Source of the DNA: Chryseobacterium oleae
Lineage (GTDB): Bacteria > Bacteroidota > Bacteroidia > Flavobacteriales > Weeksellaceae
DNA length: 64,000 bases
Assembly: GCF_900115055.1 (NCBI RefSeq)
Contig: NZ_FOVD01000001.1
Coordinates: 1,364,001 to 1,428,000, forward strand
Direction: 5' to 3'
Below the pieces are notes generated by a model that was not told the origin of the DNA, ran no database searches, and worked only from the letters and a program-made list of their open reading frames with translations. This document shows, one piece after another, positions 51,782-59,609 of this stretch; position 1 is the first letter of the stretch, and every line of letters begins with the position of its first letter. The position numbers were made by a program, and so were the translations under genes.

Positions 51782-52183
51782 TTATTTTTAAATTTATTTT
51801 TTTTTCATCGAATTATTATGAGATCTTTTTTCCAGGAACAGAATAGTATCTTAAAATTCATTCGTGTTTCGCTCTGTTCAAAACTAGTATAAATGATGAA
51901 AAAAATAAAGCAGTTTTAGGAGCAGTTAACAACGAATATTTTTAACAATCTGATTACCAATAAACAACAAGCCTTATATTAACACAATTTTTCTCAATAG
52001 ATAATGTTTTATTAACAGAAAAATGAGACAACACAATTATAAAACATGTAAAAAATCAACACAAATAAGACGTATTGTAAAAAAATATCTATCAAGAATC
52101 TATACAACTAAAATGTGTTGTTTTATATTCCCCCATTTATTTCACAATTTCATCCATTTATTAATTTCTTTTGCACCAAAAAA

Positions 52184-52207
52184 AACCTCCTCAATACTGA
52201 GAAGGTT
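52184..52207 (-). terminator. Terminator of aceA
   Basis: AACCTCCTCA and TGAGAAGGTT pair with one mismatch around an ATAC loop, with a T run on the minus strand, 29 bases past the stop codon. Confidence 0.8.
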
Positions 52208-52235
52208 TGTATATATAAAAATCAATGTAAAATAA

Positions 52236-53516
52236 TTAGTGAAACTGTGCTGTTTCCGTGGAATCTTTCATCGCTACTGTTGCGGAAGAACCGTTAGTCA
52301 CTACATTCTGAACCTCGTCAAAATATCCCGTCCCTACAAATGACTGATGTTTTACAGCTCTGAAACCTTTTTGCTGAAGTGCAAACTCACGTTCCTGAAG
52401 TTCGGAATATCCTGCCATTCCTCTTTCTTTATAAGCTAAAGCAAGTTCAAACATCGCAGTATTCAGTGCGTGGAAACCTGCCAGCGTGATAAACTGGAAT
52501 TTATAGCCCATTTTTGCAAGCTCTTCACGGAAATTAGCCATTTCTTCCACACTTAATCTCGCCGCCCAGTTGAACGATGGCGAACAGTTGTAAGCCAACA
52601 TTTTCCCCGGAAACTGAGCATGAATTCCTTCTGCAAATTTTCTCGCCTGCTCCAGATCGGGATTAGAGGTCTCCATCCAGATGAGGTCTGCATAAGGCGC
52701 ATATGAAAGTCCGCGGTCTATTCCCTGCTCTACTCCATTATTAACTACATAAAAACCTTCGGAAGTTCTTTCTCCGGTCACAAATCTCTTGTCTCTTTCA
52801 TCAATATCAGAAGTCAGAAGATCTGCCGCATCAGCATCCGTTCTCGCAATAATAATACTTGGAACACCCAATACATCTGAAGCCAGACGCGCCGCAACCA
52901 GTTTATTAATAGCTTCCTGAGTAGGAACCAATACTTTTCCACCCAAGTGCCCGCATTTTTTCGCAGAAGAAAGCTGGTCTTCAAAATGAACGCCTGCTGC
53001 TCCCGCCTCAATCATCTGTTTCATCAGTTCAAAAGCATTCAGGTTGCCTCCGAATCCGGCCTCCGCATCGGCAATAATCGGAACTAAATATTCTTTATCT
53101 CCGTTTCCACTTACCGACTGGATCTGGTCTGCTCTTAATAAAGCATTATTGATCTTTTTCACCACAGAAGGCACTGAATTCGCCGGATACAATGACTGAT
53201 CGGGATACATTTCCCCTGAAAGATTGGCATCTGCAGCCACCTGCCAGCCTGAAAGATAAATAGCTTCCAGCCCTGCATCAACTTCCTGAACCGCCTGGTT
53301 TCCTGTAAGCGCACCAAGTCCGGCTACATAATCCTGGTTATTCAGTTTGTCCCAGAATTTTTTGGACATTTCGGTTGCAATGGTATAATCAATTGTGTAC
53401 GTGCCACGAAGTTTTAATACTTCCTCAGCAGTATACGTTCTTTTCACTCCGGTCCAGCGCGGATTGTTCAGCCAATCCTGTTCTATAGCATGGATCTGTT
53501 CTTGTCTTGTTTTCAT
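52236..53516 (-). CDS. aceA: Isocitrate lyase
   Basis: This enzyme cleaves isocitrate to glyoxylate and succinate in the glyoxylate bypass. The 426-residue length is standard. The catalytic signature [10 protein letters not shown] has Cys188; [25 protein letters not shown] and [20 protein letters not shown] are the metal- and substrate-binding stretches. It follows aceB on the same strand after a 134-base repeat-rich gap. Confidence 0.97.
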   Translation of the reverse strand: MKTRQEQIHAIEQDWLNNPRWTGVKRTYTAEEVLKLRGTYTIDYTIATEMSKKFWDKLNNQDYVAGLGALTGNQAVQEVDAGLEAIYLSGWQVAADANLSGEMYPDQSLYPANSVPSVVKKINNALLRADQIQSVSGNGDKEYLVPIIADAEAGFGGNLNAFELMKQMIEAGAAGVHFEDQLSSAKKCGHLGGKVLVPTQEAINKLVAARLASDVLGVPSIIIARTDADAADLLTSDIDERDKRFVTGERTSEGFYVVNNGVEQGIDRGLSYAPYADLIWMETSNPDLEQARKFAEGIHAQFPGKMLAYNCSPSFNWAARLSVEEMANFREELAKMGYKFQFITLAGFHALNTAMFELALAYKERGMAGYSELQEREFALQQKGFRAVKHQSFVGTGYFDEVQNVVTNGSSATVAMKDSTETAQFH

Positions 53517-53540
53517 AATATTTTGGATTTATTGTTTTGT

Positions 53541-53650
53541 ATTGAGGAGATAGGGTTTGAGAGTTTGAGTGTCTGAGAGTTTTAGAGTTGTTGATTCATA
53601 GTTGCCGGTTCGAATCCCGCATCCAAAAACTCTCCCACTCTCAAACTCTC
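53541..53650. repeat. Composite word repeat between aceB and aceA
   Basis: Contains GGGTTTGAGAGTTTGAG and GTCTGAGAGTTTTAG, then GGTTCGAATCC (53607-53617) and ACTCTCCCACTCTCAAACTC. The outer words are complementary, so the stretch can fold into a long imperfect hairpin. It lies directly after the aceB stop codon. Confidence 0.7.
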
Positions 53651-55228
53651 TTACCCAATAAACGGGTACGCTTTCAAGGTCAGGAATTCTTCGAATTTTT
53701 CCGAGAATACCAGCTCATTGAAAAGTTCTTTCGCTAAATTGAATTTTCCGTTTTTAAAACGTTCTTCGCCTACATATTTTTCAATGTATTCTATTTCTTC
53801 AGCCTCCCATTGAAGAATCATTTCTCTGGTCAGGATAAGACCATTATCCAGCTTAGTATCATTTTTAAGCCACTGCCAGAGCTGTGTTCTTGAGATTTCT
53901 GCAGTGGCGGCATCTTCCATCAAATTGTAAATGGCTGCTGCGCCCACTCCCATCAGCCAGCTTTCCAGATATAAAATACCTACGTTGATATTTTTTCTTA
54001 CCCCTTTTTCTGTGATCTCACCCTGTGGAACTTCCAGCAAATCTGCTTCTGTGATATGGTATTCAAATTTTTTATCAATCTGGTTTTTCGCGGGCATATG
54101 CTGATCAAAAATTTCTTTTGCGATCGATACTAATGCAGGATGTGCCACCCAGGTTCCGTCGTGACCATTTTTCACTTCACGCTCTTTGTCTTTTCTTACT
54201 TTTTCAAAAGCAGCGGAATTGGCTTCATCATCATTTTTTACAGGAATTTGTGCAGCCATTCCACCGATGGCATGAACGTTTCTTTTGTGGCAAATTTCAA
54301 TTACTCTTTTTGAATAGGCGCTCATAAAAGGAGAAGCCATCGTCACCTGATCTCTGTCCGGAACCATAAATTCAGGAAGGTTTCTGAATTTTTTGATGAA
54401 TGAGAAAATATAATCCCATCTTCCGCAGTTCAGGCCTGCACTGTGTTCTTTTAATTCAAATAAAATTTCATCGATCTGAAAAGAGGCCGTAATCGTTTCA
54501 ATCAAAACAGTTGCTTTGATAGTTCCTGTAGGAATTCCAAGGTAATTTTGAGCAAAAACAAAAACCTCATTCCACCAGCGGGCTTCTTTGTAATGTTCTA
54601 ATTTCGGAAGGTAAAAGTAGGGTCCACTTCCATTTTCTATGAGTTGCTCTGCATTATTAAAAAAGTAAATTCCAAAATCTGTTAACGAGCCGGATGCTTC
54701 TTCACCATTCATCTCTATATGTTTTTCCGGAAGATGCAATCCTCTTGGGCGGACCTGCAGGGTGGCAGTTTGTTCATCGAGCTGGTAAGATTTTCCATTT
54801 TCAGCGGTGAAATCTATATTTCGTCTTATGGCATCCTTTAAATTAATCTGGCCTCGAATACAGTTTTCCCAGGTTGGCGAGCTGCTGTCTTCAAAATCAG
54901 CCATAAAAGTGGATGCACCGGAATTAAGCGCATTGATAATCATTTTCCGGTCTACGGGGCCTGTGATTTCCACCCTCCTATCCAACAGATCATCGGGAAG
55001 TGACGCGCAGGTCCAGTCACCGTTTCTCACTTCTTCAGTTTCCGGCAAAAATCCCGGAAGATTTCCCAAATCAAAAAGCTGTTGTATATTTTTTCTTTCT
55101 TCTAAAAGCTTCAACCTTTTCTGATTAAAATTCTGATGAAGTGCCACCAGAAAATCGGTCAATTGCGGAGTAAAAACCTCTTCAAACTGCGTCTGAGCTT
55201 TTATTTTTAATTGTGTCTTGGTTTCCAT
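53651..55228 (-). CDS. aceB: Malate synthase (type A)
   Basis: This enzyme joins glyoxylate and acetyl-CoA to give malate. The 525-residue size and motifs fit malate synthase A: ADFEDSSSPTWEN, LHLPEKH, ATVLIETITASFQIDEILFELKEHSAGLNCGRWDY with the catalytic region, and WVAHPALVSIAKE-IF. It is the first gene of the pair with aceA, divergent from a RamB/ScfR-type regulator gene. A TATGTTTG box lies 28 bases upstream of its ATG. Confidence 0.96.
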   Translation of the reverse strand: METKTQLKIKAQTQFEEVFTPQLTDFLVALHQNFNQKRLKLLEERKNIQQLFDLGNLPGFLPETEEVRNGDWTCASLPDDLLDRRVEITGPVDRKMIINALNSGASTFMADFEDSSSPTWENCIRGQINLKDAIRRNIDFTAENGKSYQLDEQTATLQVRPRGLHLPEKHIEMNGEEASGSLTDFGIYFFNNAEQLIENGSGPYFYLPKLEHYKEARWWNEVFVFAQNYLGIPTGTIKATVLIETITASFQIDEILFELKEHSAGLNCGRWDYIFSFIKKFRNLPEFMVPDRDQVTMASPFMSAYSKRVIEICHKRNVHAIGGMAAQIPVKNDDEANSAAFEKVRKDKEREVKNGHDGTWVAHPALVSIAKEIFDQHMPAKNQIDKKFEYHITEADLLEVPQGEITEKGVRKNINVGILYLESWLMGVGAAAIYNLMEDAATAEISRTQLWQWLKNDTKLDNGLILTREMILQWEAEEIEYIEKYVGEERFKNGKFNLAKELFNELVFSEKFEEFLTLKAYPFIG

Positions 55229-55256
55229 AACCTATTGATTTTGTGATTTGATGTTA

Positions 55257-55264
55257 CAAACATA
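55257..55264 (-). promoter_or_regulatory. -7 box TATGTTTG of aceB
   Basis: The minus strand carries TATGTTTG with a TTG at 55279-55281, 14 bases upstream, a short spacing. Predicted start near 55251 leaves a leader of about 23 bases. Confidence 0.5.
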
Positions 55265-55283
55265 AATAAAAATTTTCACAACC

Positions 55284-55297
55284 AGCGAACGTTCGCT
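55284..55297. promoter_or_regulatory. 14-base perfect palindrome AGCGAACGTTCGCT between aceB and its regulator
   Basis: AGCGAAC and GTTCGCT are perfect inverted repeats. The site lies just upstream of the aceB promoter and 70 bases upstream of the regulator's ATG, as expected for an operator shared by both. A second inverted repeat (ATGCG-gataat-CGCAT at 55318-55333) lies 35 bases away, center to center. Confidence 0.6.
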
Positions 55298-55317
55298 AAT
55301 TATTTTTAAAATTTATT

Positions 55318-55333
55318 ATGCGGATAATCGCAT
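55318..55333. promoter_or_regulatory. Second inverted repeat ATGCGGATAATCGCAT
   Basis: Arms ATGCG and CGCAT are complementary with a 6-base spacer, 20 bases upstream of the regulator ATG. It could be a second binding half for the same regulator. Confidence 0.4.
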
Positions 55334-55342
55334 CCAATTATT

Positions 55343-55350
55343 TATATTTG
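55343..55350 (+). promoter_or_regulatory. -7 box TATATTTG of the glyoxylate regulator gene, 3 bases before ATG
   Basis: The plus strand reads TATATTTG-ACT-ATG(55354). This excludes the ATG at 55318 as a start. Confidence 0.5.
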
Positions 55351-55353
55351 ACT

Positions 55354-56841
55354 ATGAATTCAGAAAGCGATTTTATCAAAACAGTTTTCGGACTAAAGCT
55401 TAAACAGCTTAGACAAAAGAAAAACTGGTCTCTGCAAGATCTTGCGGTAAAGACTGGTTTGTCTAAATCTTATCTTAATGAAATTGAAAACGGAAAAAAG
55501 TATCCAAAGCATGATAAAATTATCCAGCTTTCGGAATCTCTGAGTTGCACTTTTGATGAACTGGTTTCCACCAAACTGGATAAAAGTCTAGCCCCATTCA
55601 ATGAAATTCTGCAATCGGATTTTTTCAAAGAAGTCCCGTTAGATCTTTTTGGAATCAGCAAAAATAATCTGATCAGTATCATCAGTGATGCTCCCAAAAA
55701 AGTAACTGCTTTTATCAATGCGTTGATCGAAATATCTCAGAATTATAATTTAGGAAAGGAACGTTTTTATTTCGCCGTACTCAGGTCTTTCCAGGAGCTT
55801 TATGACAATCATTTTCCTGAAATTGAAGATAAAACAGTGGAATTTATCAGAGAAAACGGATTGGATATCAGCAAAGATTTAAGAGCTTCTGTTTTGGAGA
55901 CTATTCTCACTGAAAAGTTTCATTACAGCATACGGTCTGAGGACTTTGAGCAGTTCGGAACTTTGGATAATCTGCGTTCTCTTTTCATTCCTGAACAGAA
56001 ATTGCTGCTTTTGAACAGAAAACTTAAAAAAGATCAGCGAACATTTATTTTAGCTAAAGAAATTGGATTCAATGTGTTGGAACTAAAAACTCGCCCCAAT
56101 ACGTATTCATGGCTGGACTTTGGAAGTTTTGAAGAAATTCTGAATAATTTTTACGCTTCTTACTTTGCCGGAGCTTTATTAATTTCAAAGGAAAAAACAC
56201 TTGAAAAAACTTCAGAATTTTTACTCCAAAATACGTGGGAACCGAAAAGTTTTGAGGCCCTGATTGAAAGTTTTACAGATTCTCCTGAAACATTTTATTA
56301 CCGACTGACCAATTTGCTTTCATCAGAATTGGGCATCAAAGATTTATTCTATCTGTGTCTGGTCAAGAAAAAAAATTCGGATAAGATCCAGATTTTAAAG
56401 GAACTTCATCTGAATCATCAGCAGGCGCCGCACGCGAACGCTATGAATGAACATTACTGCCGACGATGGATTGCTGTAAAAAATTTACATCATTTAAAGG
56501 AGAACGAAACCCTCACTGATGCGCAAATCTCTCACTACAAGGATCAGGGCGTAAGCTATCTGGTGATTTCAACTTCACAGAAAAACCCGTTTTCAGACGG
56601 CAGCAACAGAAGCTACTGTCTTGGTATTTTACTGAATTCCCAGACCATTAAAAAAATTGGTTTTGTAAAATCCCCGACGTTAAAAACGGTCAATGTAGGC
56701 GTCACCTGCGAATCCTGCAGCATTCCGGATTGTGAAGTACGACAGGCCCCGCCAGTCCGACTGGAAAAGGAACATTTTAACCTTAGTATGAAAAATGCAA
56801 TTGAGAAAATCAGAAAACAATTGATGAGTGATGAATTATGA
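55354..56841 (+). CDS. XRE-family regulator of the RamB/ScfR type
   Basis: The 495-residue product has an N-terminal XRE helix-turn-helix (LRQKKNWSLQDLAVKTGLSKSYLNEIENGKKYPKHDK, about 18-54). A middle region aligns with ImmA/IrrE-like domains but the HExxH site is lost (FILAKEIGFNVL). The C-terminal CESCSIPDCEVRQAPP cluster matches the DUF2083-type end of acyl-CoA- and glyoxylate-linked regulators. Divergence from aceB-aceA suggests it controls the glyoxylate bypass, as RamB does in Actinobacteria. Ligand and sign of control are unknown. Confidence 0.85.
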   Translation: MNSESDFIKTVFGLKLKQLRQKKNWSLQDLAVKTGLSKSYLNEIENGKKYPKHDKIIQLSESLSCTFDELVSTKLDKSLAPFNEILQSDFFKEVPLDLFGISKNNLISIISDAPKKVTAFINALIEISQNYNLGKERFYFAVLRSFQELYDNHFPEIEDKTVEFIRENGLDISKDLRASVLETILTEKFHYSIRSEDFEQFGTLDNLRSLFIPEQKLLLLNRKLKKDQRTFILAKEIGFNVLELKTRPNTYSWLDFGSFEEILNNFYASYFAGALLISKEKTLEKTSEFLLQNTWEPKSFEALIESFTDSPETFYYRLTNLLSSELGIKDLFYLCLVKKKNSDKIQILKELHLNHQQAPHANAMNEHYCRRWIAVKNLHHLKENETLTDAQISHYKDQGVSYLVISTSQKNPFSDGSNRSYCLGILLNSQTIKKIGFVKSPTLKTVNVGVTCESCSIPDCEVRQAPPVRLEKEHFNLSMKNAIEKIRKQLMSDEL

Positions 56842-56896
56842 GTTATGAGTTATAAATTTTGAATTTTGAATTGTAGTCACACAATTACAAATTCCC

Positions 56897-56930
56897 CCTT
56901 CTAACTTCTAATCTCTAACATCTAACTTCT
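56897..56930. repeat. TTCTAACTTCTAATCTC word repeat, second copy
   Basis: CCTTCTAACTTCTAATCTC followed by TA is shared base for base with 3990-4010, then CATCTAACTTCTC. It follows the regulator gene's stop and precedes comF. Confidence 0.65.
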
Positions 56931-56948
56931 CATTTAAAAAAAACACCA

Positions 56949-57602
56949 ATGATATTAGATTTATTTTTCCCAAACCGCTGTATTCACTGCGGCCGGATCA
57001 TAGACGCGAAGCTTTTAGTCTGTAGTTTATGTTTTGAACAGATTCATTTTACACACTATGATTATTTCGGCGATACCATCATCAAAGAAAAATGCAGACT
57101 CCTGTTTCCTGTCGAAAATACATATGCGCTGATGAAATTTGAACAAGATGGCCTGAGTCAAAAAATCATCCACGAACTGAAATATAAAAGCAGAGAAAAC
57201 GCAGGGAAAACTCTTGCCGAATGGACTACAGAGCGTTTGGATTTCAAAGAAGAAAAACCGGATCTGCTGCTTTCGGTTCCGCTTCATCCTAAAAAATTAA
57301 AGGAAAGAGGTTATAATCAACTTCATCTGTTCACAGAAACTTTGTCGAAATTTCATAGCATCCCATTCGATCATGAACTCATTCAAAGAAATCATTATTC
57401 CAAAGCACAGGCCTTGAAAGACAAAAAACACCGCCTGGAAACAAAGAATCCCTTTTCTCGTTCAAAATCAATTTCCGGAAAGCATATTCTTTTAATTGAC
57501 GATGTTTTCACTACCGGAAATACAGTTTCATCCATTGCCTGGGAGATTTTGAATTCAGGGGACAACCGAGTAAGTGTTTTGGTGATGGCAGTTGATGCGT
57601 AA
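56949..57602 (+). CDS. comF: ComF-family protein (phosphoribosyltransferase-like)
   Basis: The 217-residue product has an N-terminal zinc-binding pair (CIHCG, CSLC, about residues 11-32) and a phosphoribosyltransferase domain ending in LLIDDVFTTGNTVSS, the PRPP loop. ComF/GntX proteins are tied to DNA uptake in some naturally competent bacteria. No other com gene is nearby. The family is firm; competence here is inferred. Confidence 0.9.
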   Translation: MILDLFFPNRCIHCGRIIDAKLLVCSLCFEQIHFTHYDYFGDTIIKEKCRLLFPVENTYALMKFEQDGLSQKIIHELKYKSRENAGKTLAEWTTERLDFKEEKPDLLLSVPLHPKKLKERGYNQLHLFTETLSKFHSIPFDHELIQRNHYSKAQALKDKKHRLETKNPFSRSKSISGKHILLIDDVFTTGNTVSSIAWEILNSGDNRVSVLVMAVDA

Positions 57603-57604
57603 AA

Positions 57605-57775
57605 GTGTTTGAGAGTATTAGTGTCGGAGAGTTTGAGAGTTCCGGGGTTTGCACCAGCAACTGGCAGCCAATAACTAGCAACTATCAACCAGCAACTCTA
57701 AAAGTCTATGACACTCCCACTCAAGGACGCTGTGACTCTCAAACCCTCCTTCCCATAGCCCAAAACTCAATTCTT
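57605..57775. repeat. Composite word repeat after comF
   Basis: GTGTTTGAGAGTATTAGTG, GAGTTTGAGAGTTCC, then CACCAGCAACTGGCAGCC and CAACCAGCAACTC, and finally GACTCTCAAACCCTCC. The first and last words are complementary. It lies between comF and the hydrolase gene. Confidence 0.7.
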
Positions 57776-57804
57776 TTTCCTAATTTTCCGGTAAACTTTT
57801 GATT

Positions 57805-58494
57805 ATGAAAAATCTGCTTTTACTGCACGGCGCACTGGGACACTCTGATATTTTTAAACCTTATGAAAAGGAGCTGTCAAAGCATTTCAATATCCATACG
57901 CTTTTATTTTCAGGACACGGAAGTACTGAGTTATCTGAAAACGGTATTAGCATTGAAAAATATACTGAGGAGATAAGGGATTATTTGGTAAAAGAAAACT
58001 TAGAAGACGTTTGTATTTTCGGACACAGTATGGGAGGTTATGCTGCACTCAACTGTTCTCTCAAATATCCTGAAAGAATTAATTCGATCATGACTTTGGG
58101 TACAAAATTCAACTGGACTGAGGAGCAGGCTTTAAAGGAAAGTAAAATGCTTGATCCGGAAGCTATTCTTTTAAAAGTTCCGAAATATGCCGAACAGCTG
58201 GAGAATCAGCATGGTGCAAAATGGAAACAGCTACTGCCGGCCATTGCTCAGATGATGGTTTCACTTGGTAAAAATCCACCTCTGAATGAAAGCAGTCTGT
58301 GGGCTATCAATATTCCTGTACAGATTATGACCGGAGATAAGGATAATATGGTGAGTATTGAGGAAAGTATCCGTGCTTACCGAAGTATTCCGAATGCAAA
58401 ATTGGCCATACTCCCGGATACAAAGCATCCTATGGAAAAAGTACGGCCTAATTTATTATCTGATCTGATGAAAGATTTCTGGAATCTCTCTTAA
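57805..58494 (+). CDS. Alpha/beta hydrolase
   Basis: The 229-residue product has an oxyanion HGALGH start (residues 9-14), a nucleophile elbow FGHSMGGYA, an acid in GDKDNMVSIEE and a late catalytic histidine in KHPMEK. The start at 57805 is the ATG following a non-ATG frame. Substrate is unknown; the short lid places it with the small esterases. Confidence 0.85.
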   Translation: MKNLLLLHGALGHSDIFKPYEKELSKHFNIHTLLFSGHGSTELSENGISIEKYTEEIRDYLVKENLEDVCIFGHSMGGYAALNCSLKYPERINSIMTLGTKFNWTEEQALKESKMLDPEAILLKVPKYAEQLENQHGAKWKQLLPAIAQMMVSLGKNPPLNESSLWAINIPVQIMTGDKDNMVSIEESIRAYRSIPNAKLAILPDTKHPMEKVRPNLLSDLMKDFWNLS

Positions 58495-58497
58495 AAT

Positions 58498-59148
58498 TTA
58501 TCGTTGTAGTTTTTCACCGTAGCTTAAATCTCCGGCATCACCAAGTCCTGGTGTGATATATCCTTTTGAAGTCAATCCTTCATCGATGGTTCCTACCCAA
58601 ATTTTAGCATCAGGATAAGCTTTTTCAATAGTTTCAACTCCCTGTCTTGAAGCAATTGCGGCTACAATATGCAGCTGGGTTGGTGTACCGTTTGTCAAAA
58701 GATCTTTGATGGCTTCAATTAATGAAGCTCCTGTTGCTAACATGGGATCAGCTACAATTAATGGTCTTCCTTCAATGTTGGGACAAGTAAGATAATCCTG
58801 TTTGATGGAGAAATAATCGTTGGCATCGTGCTTTCTGTAGGCTGCAACGAAACCGCAGTCTGCTCTGTCCAGGTAGCTCAAAATCCCCTCAAACAAAGGA
58901 ACTCCTGCTCTCAAAATAGTGGTAATCACGGGCTGAACAGCTATTTCCTGAACTTTGATCTTGTCCAATGGAGTTTGAATCTCTACTTCTTTGTATTCTA
59001 ATCCTTTACTGATCTCAAATGCTGCAATTTCCCCTATACGTTCCATATTTCTACGGAATCTCATTCTGTCATGCTGGATGTCTACATTCCTAAGCTCATT
59101 GATCCAGGAGTTTATTAAAGAAAACTGTTTTGAAAGTTCTGTTACCAT
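58498..59148 (-). CDS. upp: Uracil phosphoribosyltransferase
   Basis: This salvage enzyme makes UMP from uracil and PRPP. The 216-residue product starts at 59148 (MVTELSKQFSLI). The PRPP-binding motif is VADPMLATGAS and the uracil-binding C-terminal segment is GYITPGLGDAGDLSYG. Length and motifs match the family. It converges with the hydrolase gene with a 3-base gap between stop codons. Confidence 0.96.
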   Translation of the reverse strand: MVTELSKQFSLINSWINELRNVDIQHDRMRFRRNMERIGEIAAFEISKGLEYKEVEIQTPLDKIKVQEIAVQPVITTILRAGVPLFEGILSYLDRADCGFVAAYRKHDANDYFSIKQDYLTCPNIEGRPLIVADPMLATGASLIEAIKDLLTNGTPTQLHIVAAIASRQGVETIEKAYPDAKIWVGTIDEGLTSKGYITPGLGDAGDLSYGEKLQR

Positions 59149-59154
59149 AGTCAA

Positions 59155-59214
59155 TTTGATAATGTAATGATGTGATGATTTGGTAATATGTTGATTTGAT
59201 AATTATTGAATCGA
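59155..59214. repeat. Flank word repeat before the four-helix-bundle gene (upp side)
   Basis: ATGTAATGATGTGATGATTTGG and ATATGTTGATTTGATAATT. The reverse complement reads like the word on the other side of the gene (59564-59605) and the one at 21690-21720. Confidence 0.55.
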
Positions 59215-59559
59215 TTACTGTTTTTGGGCAGTTGAGATTATTTTAGATAATAATTTCTGAATACTCAATAACTGTATTTTTAAAGCCGGGTCAAAGTGAT
59301 AATTTTCAGAGTTTTCACAAAGCAATAACCAATACTCTGTTTCTTTCGCTTCTTTATCTGCGATTTTCAGCTTATGAATAAAGTCTGCTCTGCTTTCAGA
59401 ACTTTGCGCTTCAAAAACATTAGCCCCAATTGATGTTCCTGATTTCATGAGCTGGTTGGCAATGACAAATTTCCTACTGCTCTCAAGTAATTCAGTATAT
59501 TTAATGATGTCCAATGAAAACCTGATAGTCAAATCTAAAATTTCATTCTTCTTTTCCAT
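59215..59559 (-). CDS. Four-helix bundle protein (23S rRNA intervening-sequence-type)
   Basis: The 114-residue product is the small helical bundle annotated as 23S rRNA IVP or S23-type: LTIRFSLDIIKYTELL, SSRKFVIANQLMKSGTSIGANVFEAQ and ETEYWLLLCENS. Such genes occur as intergenic singletons across Bacteroidota and sometimes in rRNA intervening sequences. Its function is unknown. It is bracketed by similar word repeats in inverted orientation, suggesting it moved as a cassette. Confidence 0.85.
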   Translation of the reverse strand: MEKKNEILDLTIRFSLDIIKYTELLESSRKFVIANQLMKSGTSIGANVFEAQSSESRADFIHKLKIADKEAKETEYWLLLCENSENYHFDPALKIQLLSIQKLLSKIISTAQKQ

Positions 59560-59563
59560 ATCT

Positions 59564-59605
59564 TAATTGACATTAGCACATCATCAAATTAACTTATCTG
59601 CAAAT
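59564..59605. repeat. Flank word repeat after the four-helix-bundle gene (der side)
   Basis: TTGACATTAGCACATCATC and AAATTAACTTATCTGCAAATT resemble the inverted word on the other side of the gene. Confidence 0.5.
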
Positions 59606-59609
59606 TATC

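Noticed and set aside
52023..52235. Plus-strand frame of 70 codons before aceA
   Set aside because: It overlaps the aceA terminator hairpin, is lysine-rich and low in complexity, and no promoter or conserved feature supports it.
55318..55353. ATG at 55318 as the start of the glyoxylate regulator
   Set aside because: A -7 box lies between it and the ATG at 55354, and the upstream residues do not look like the family.
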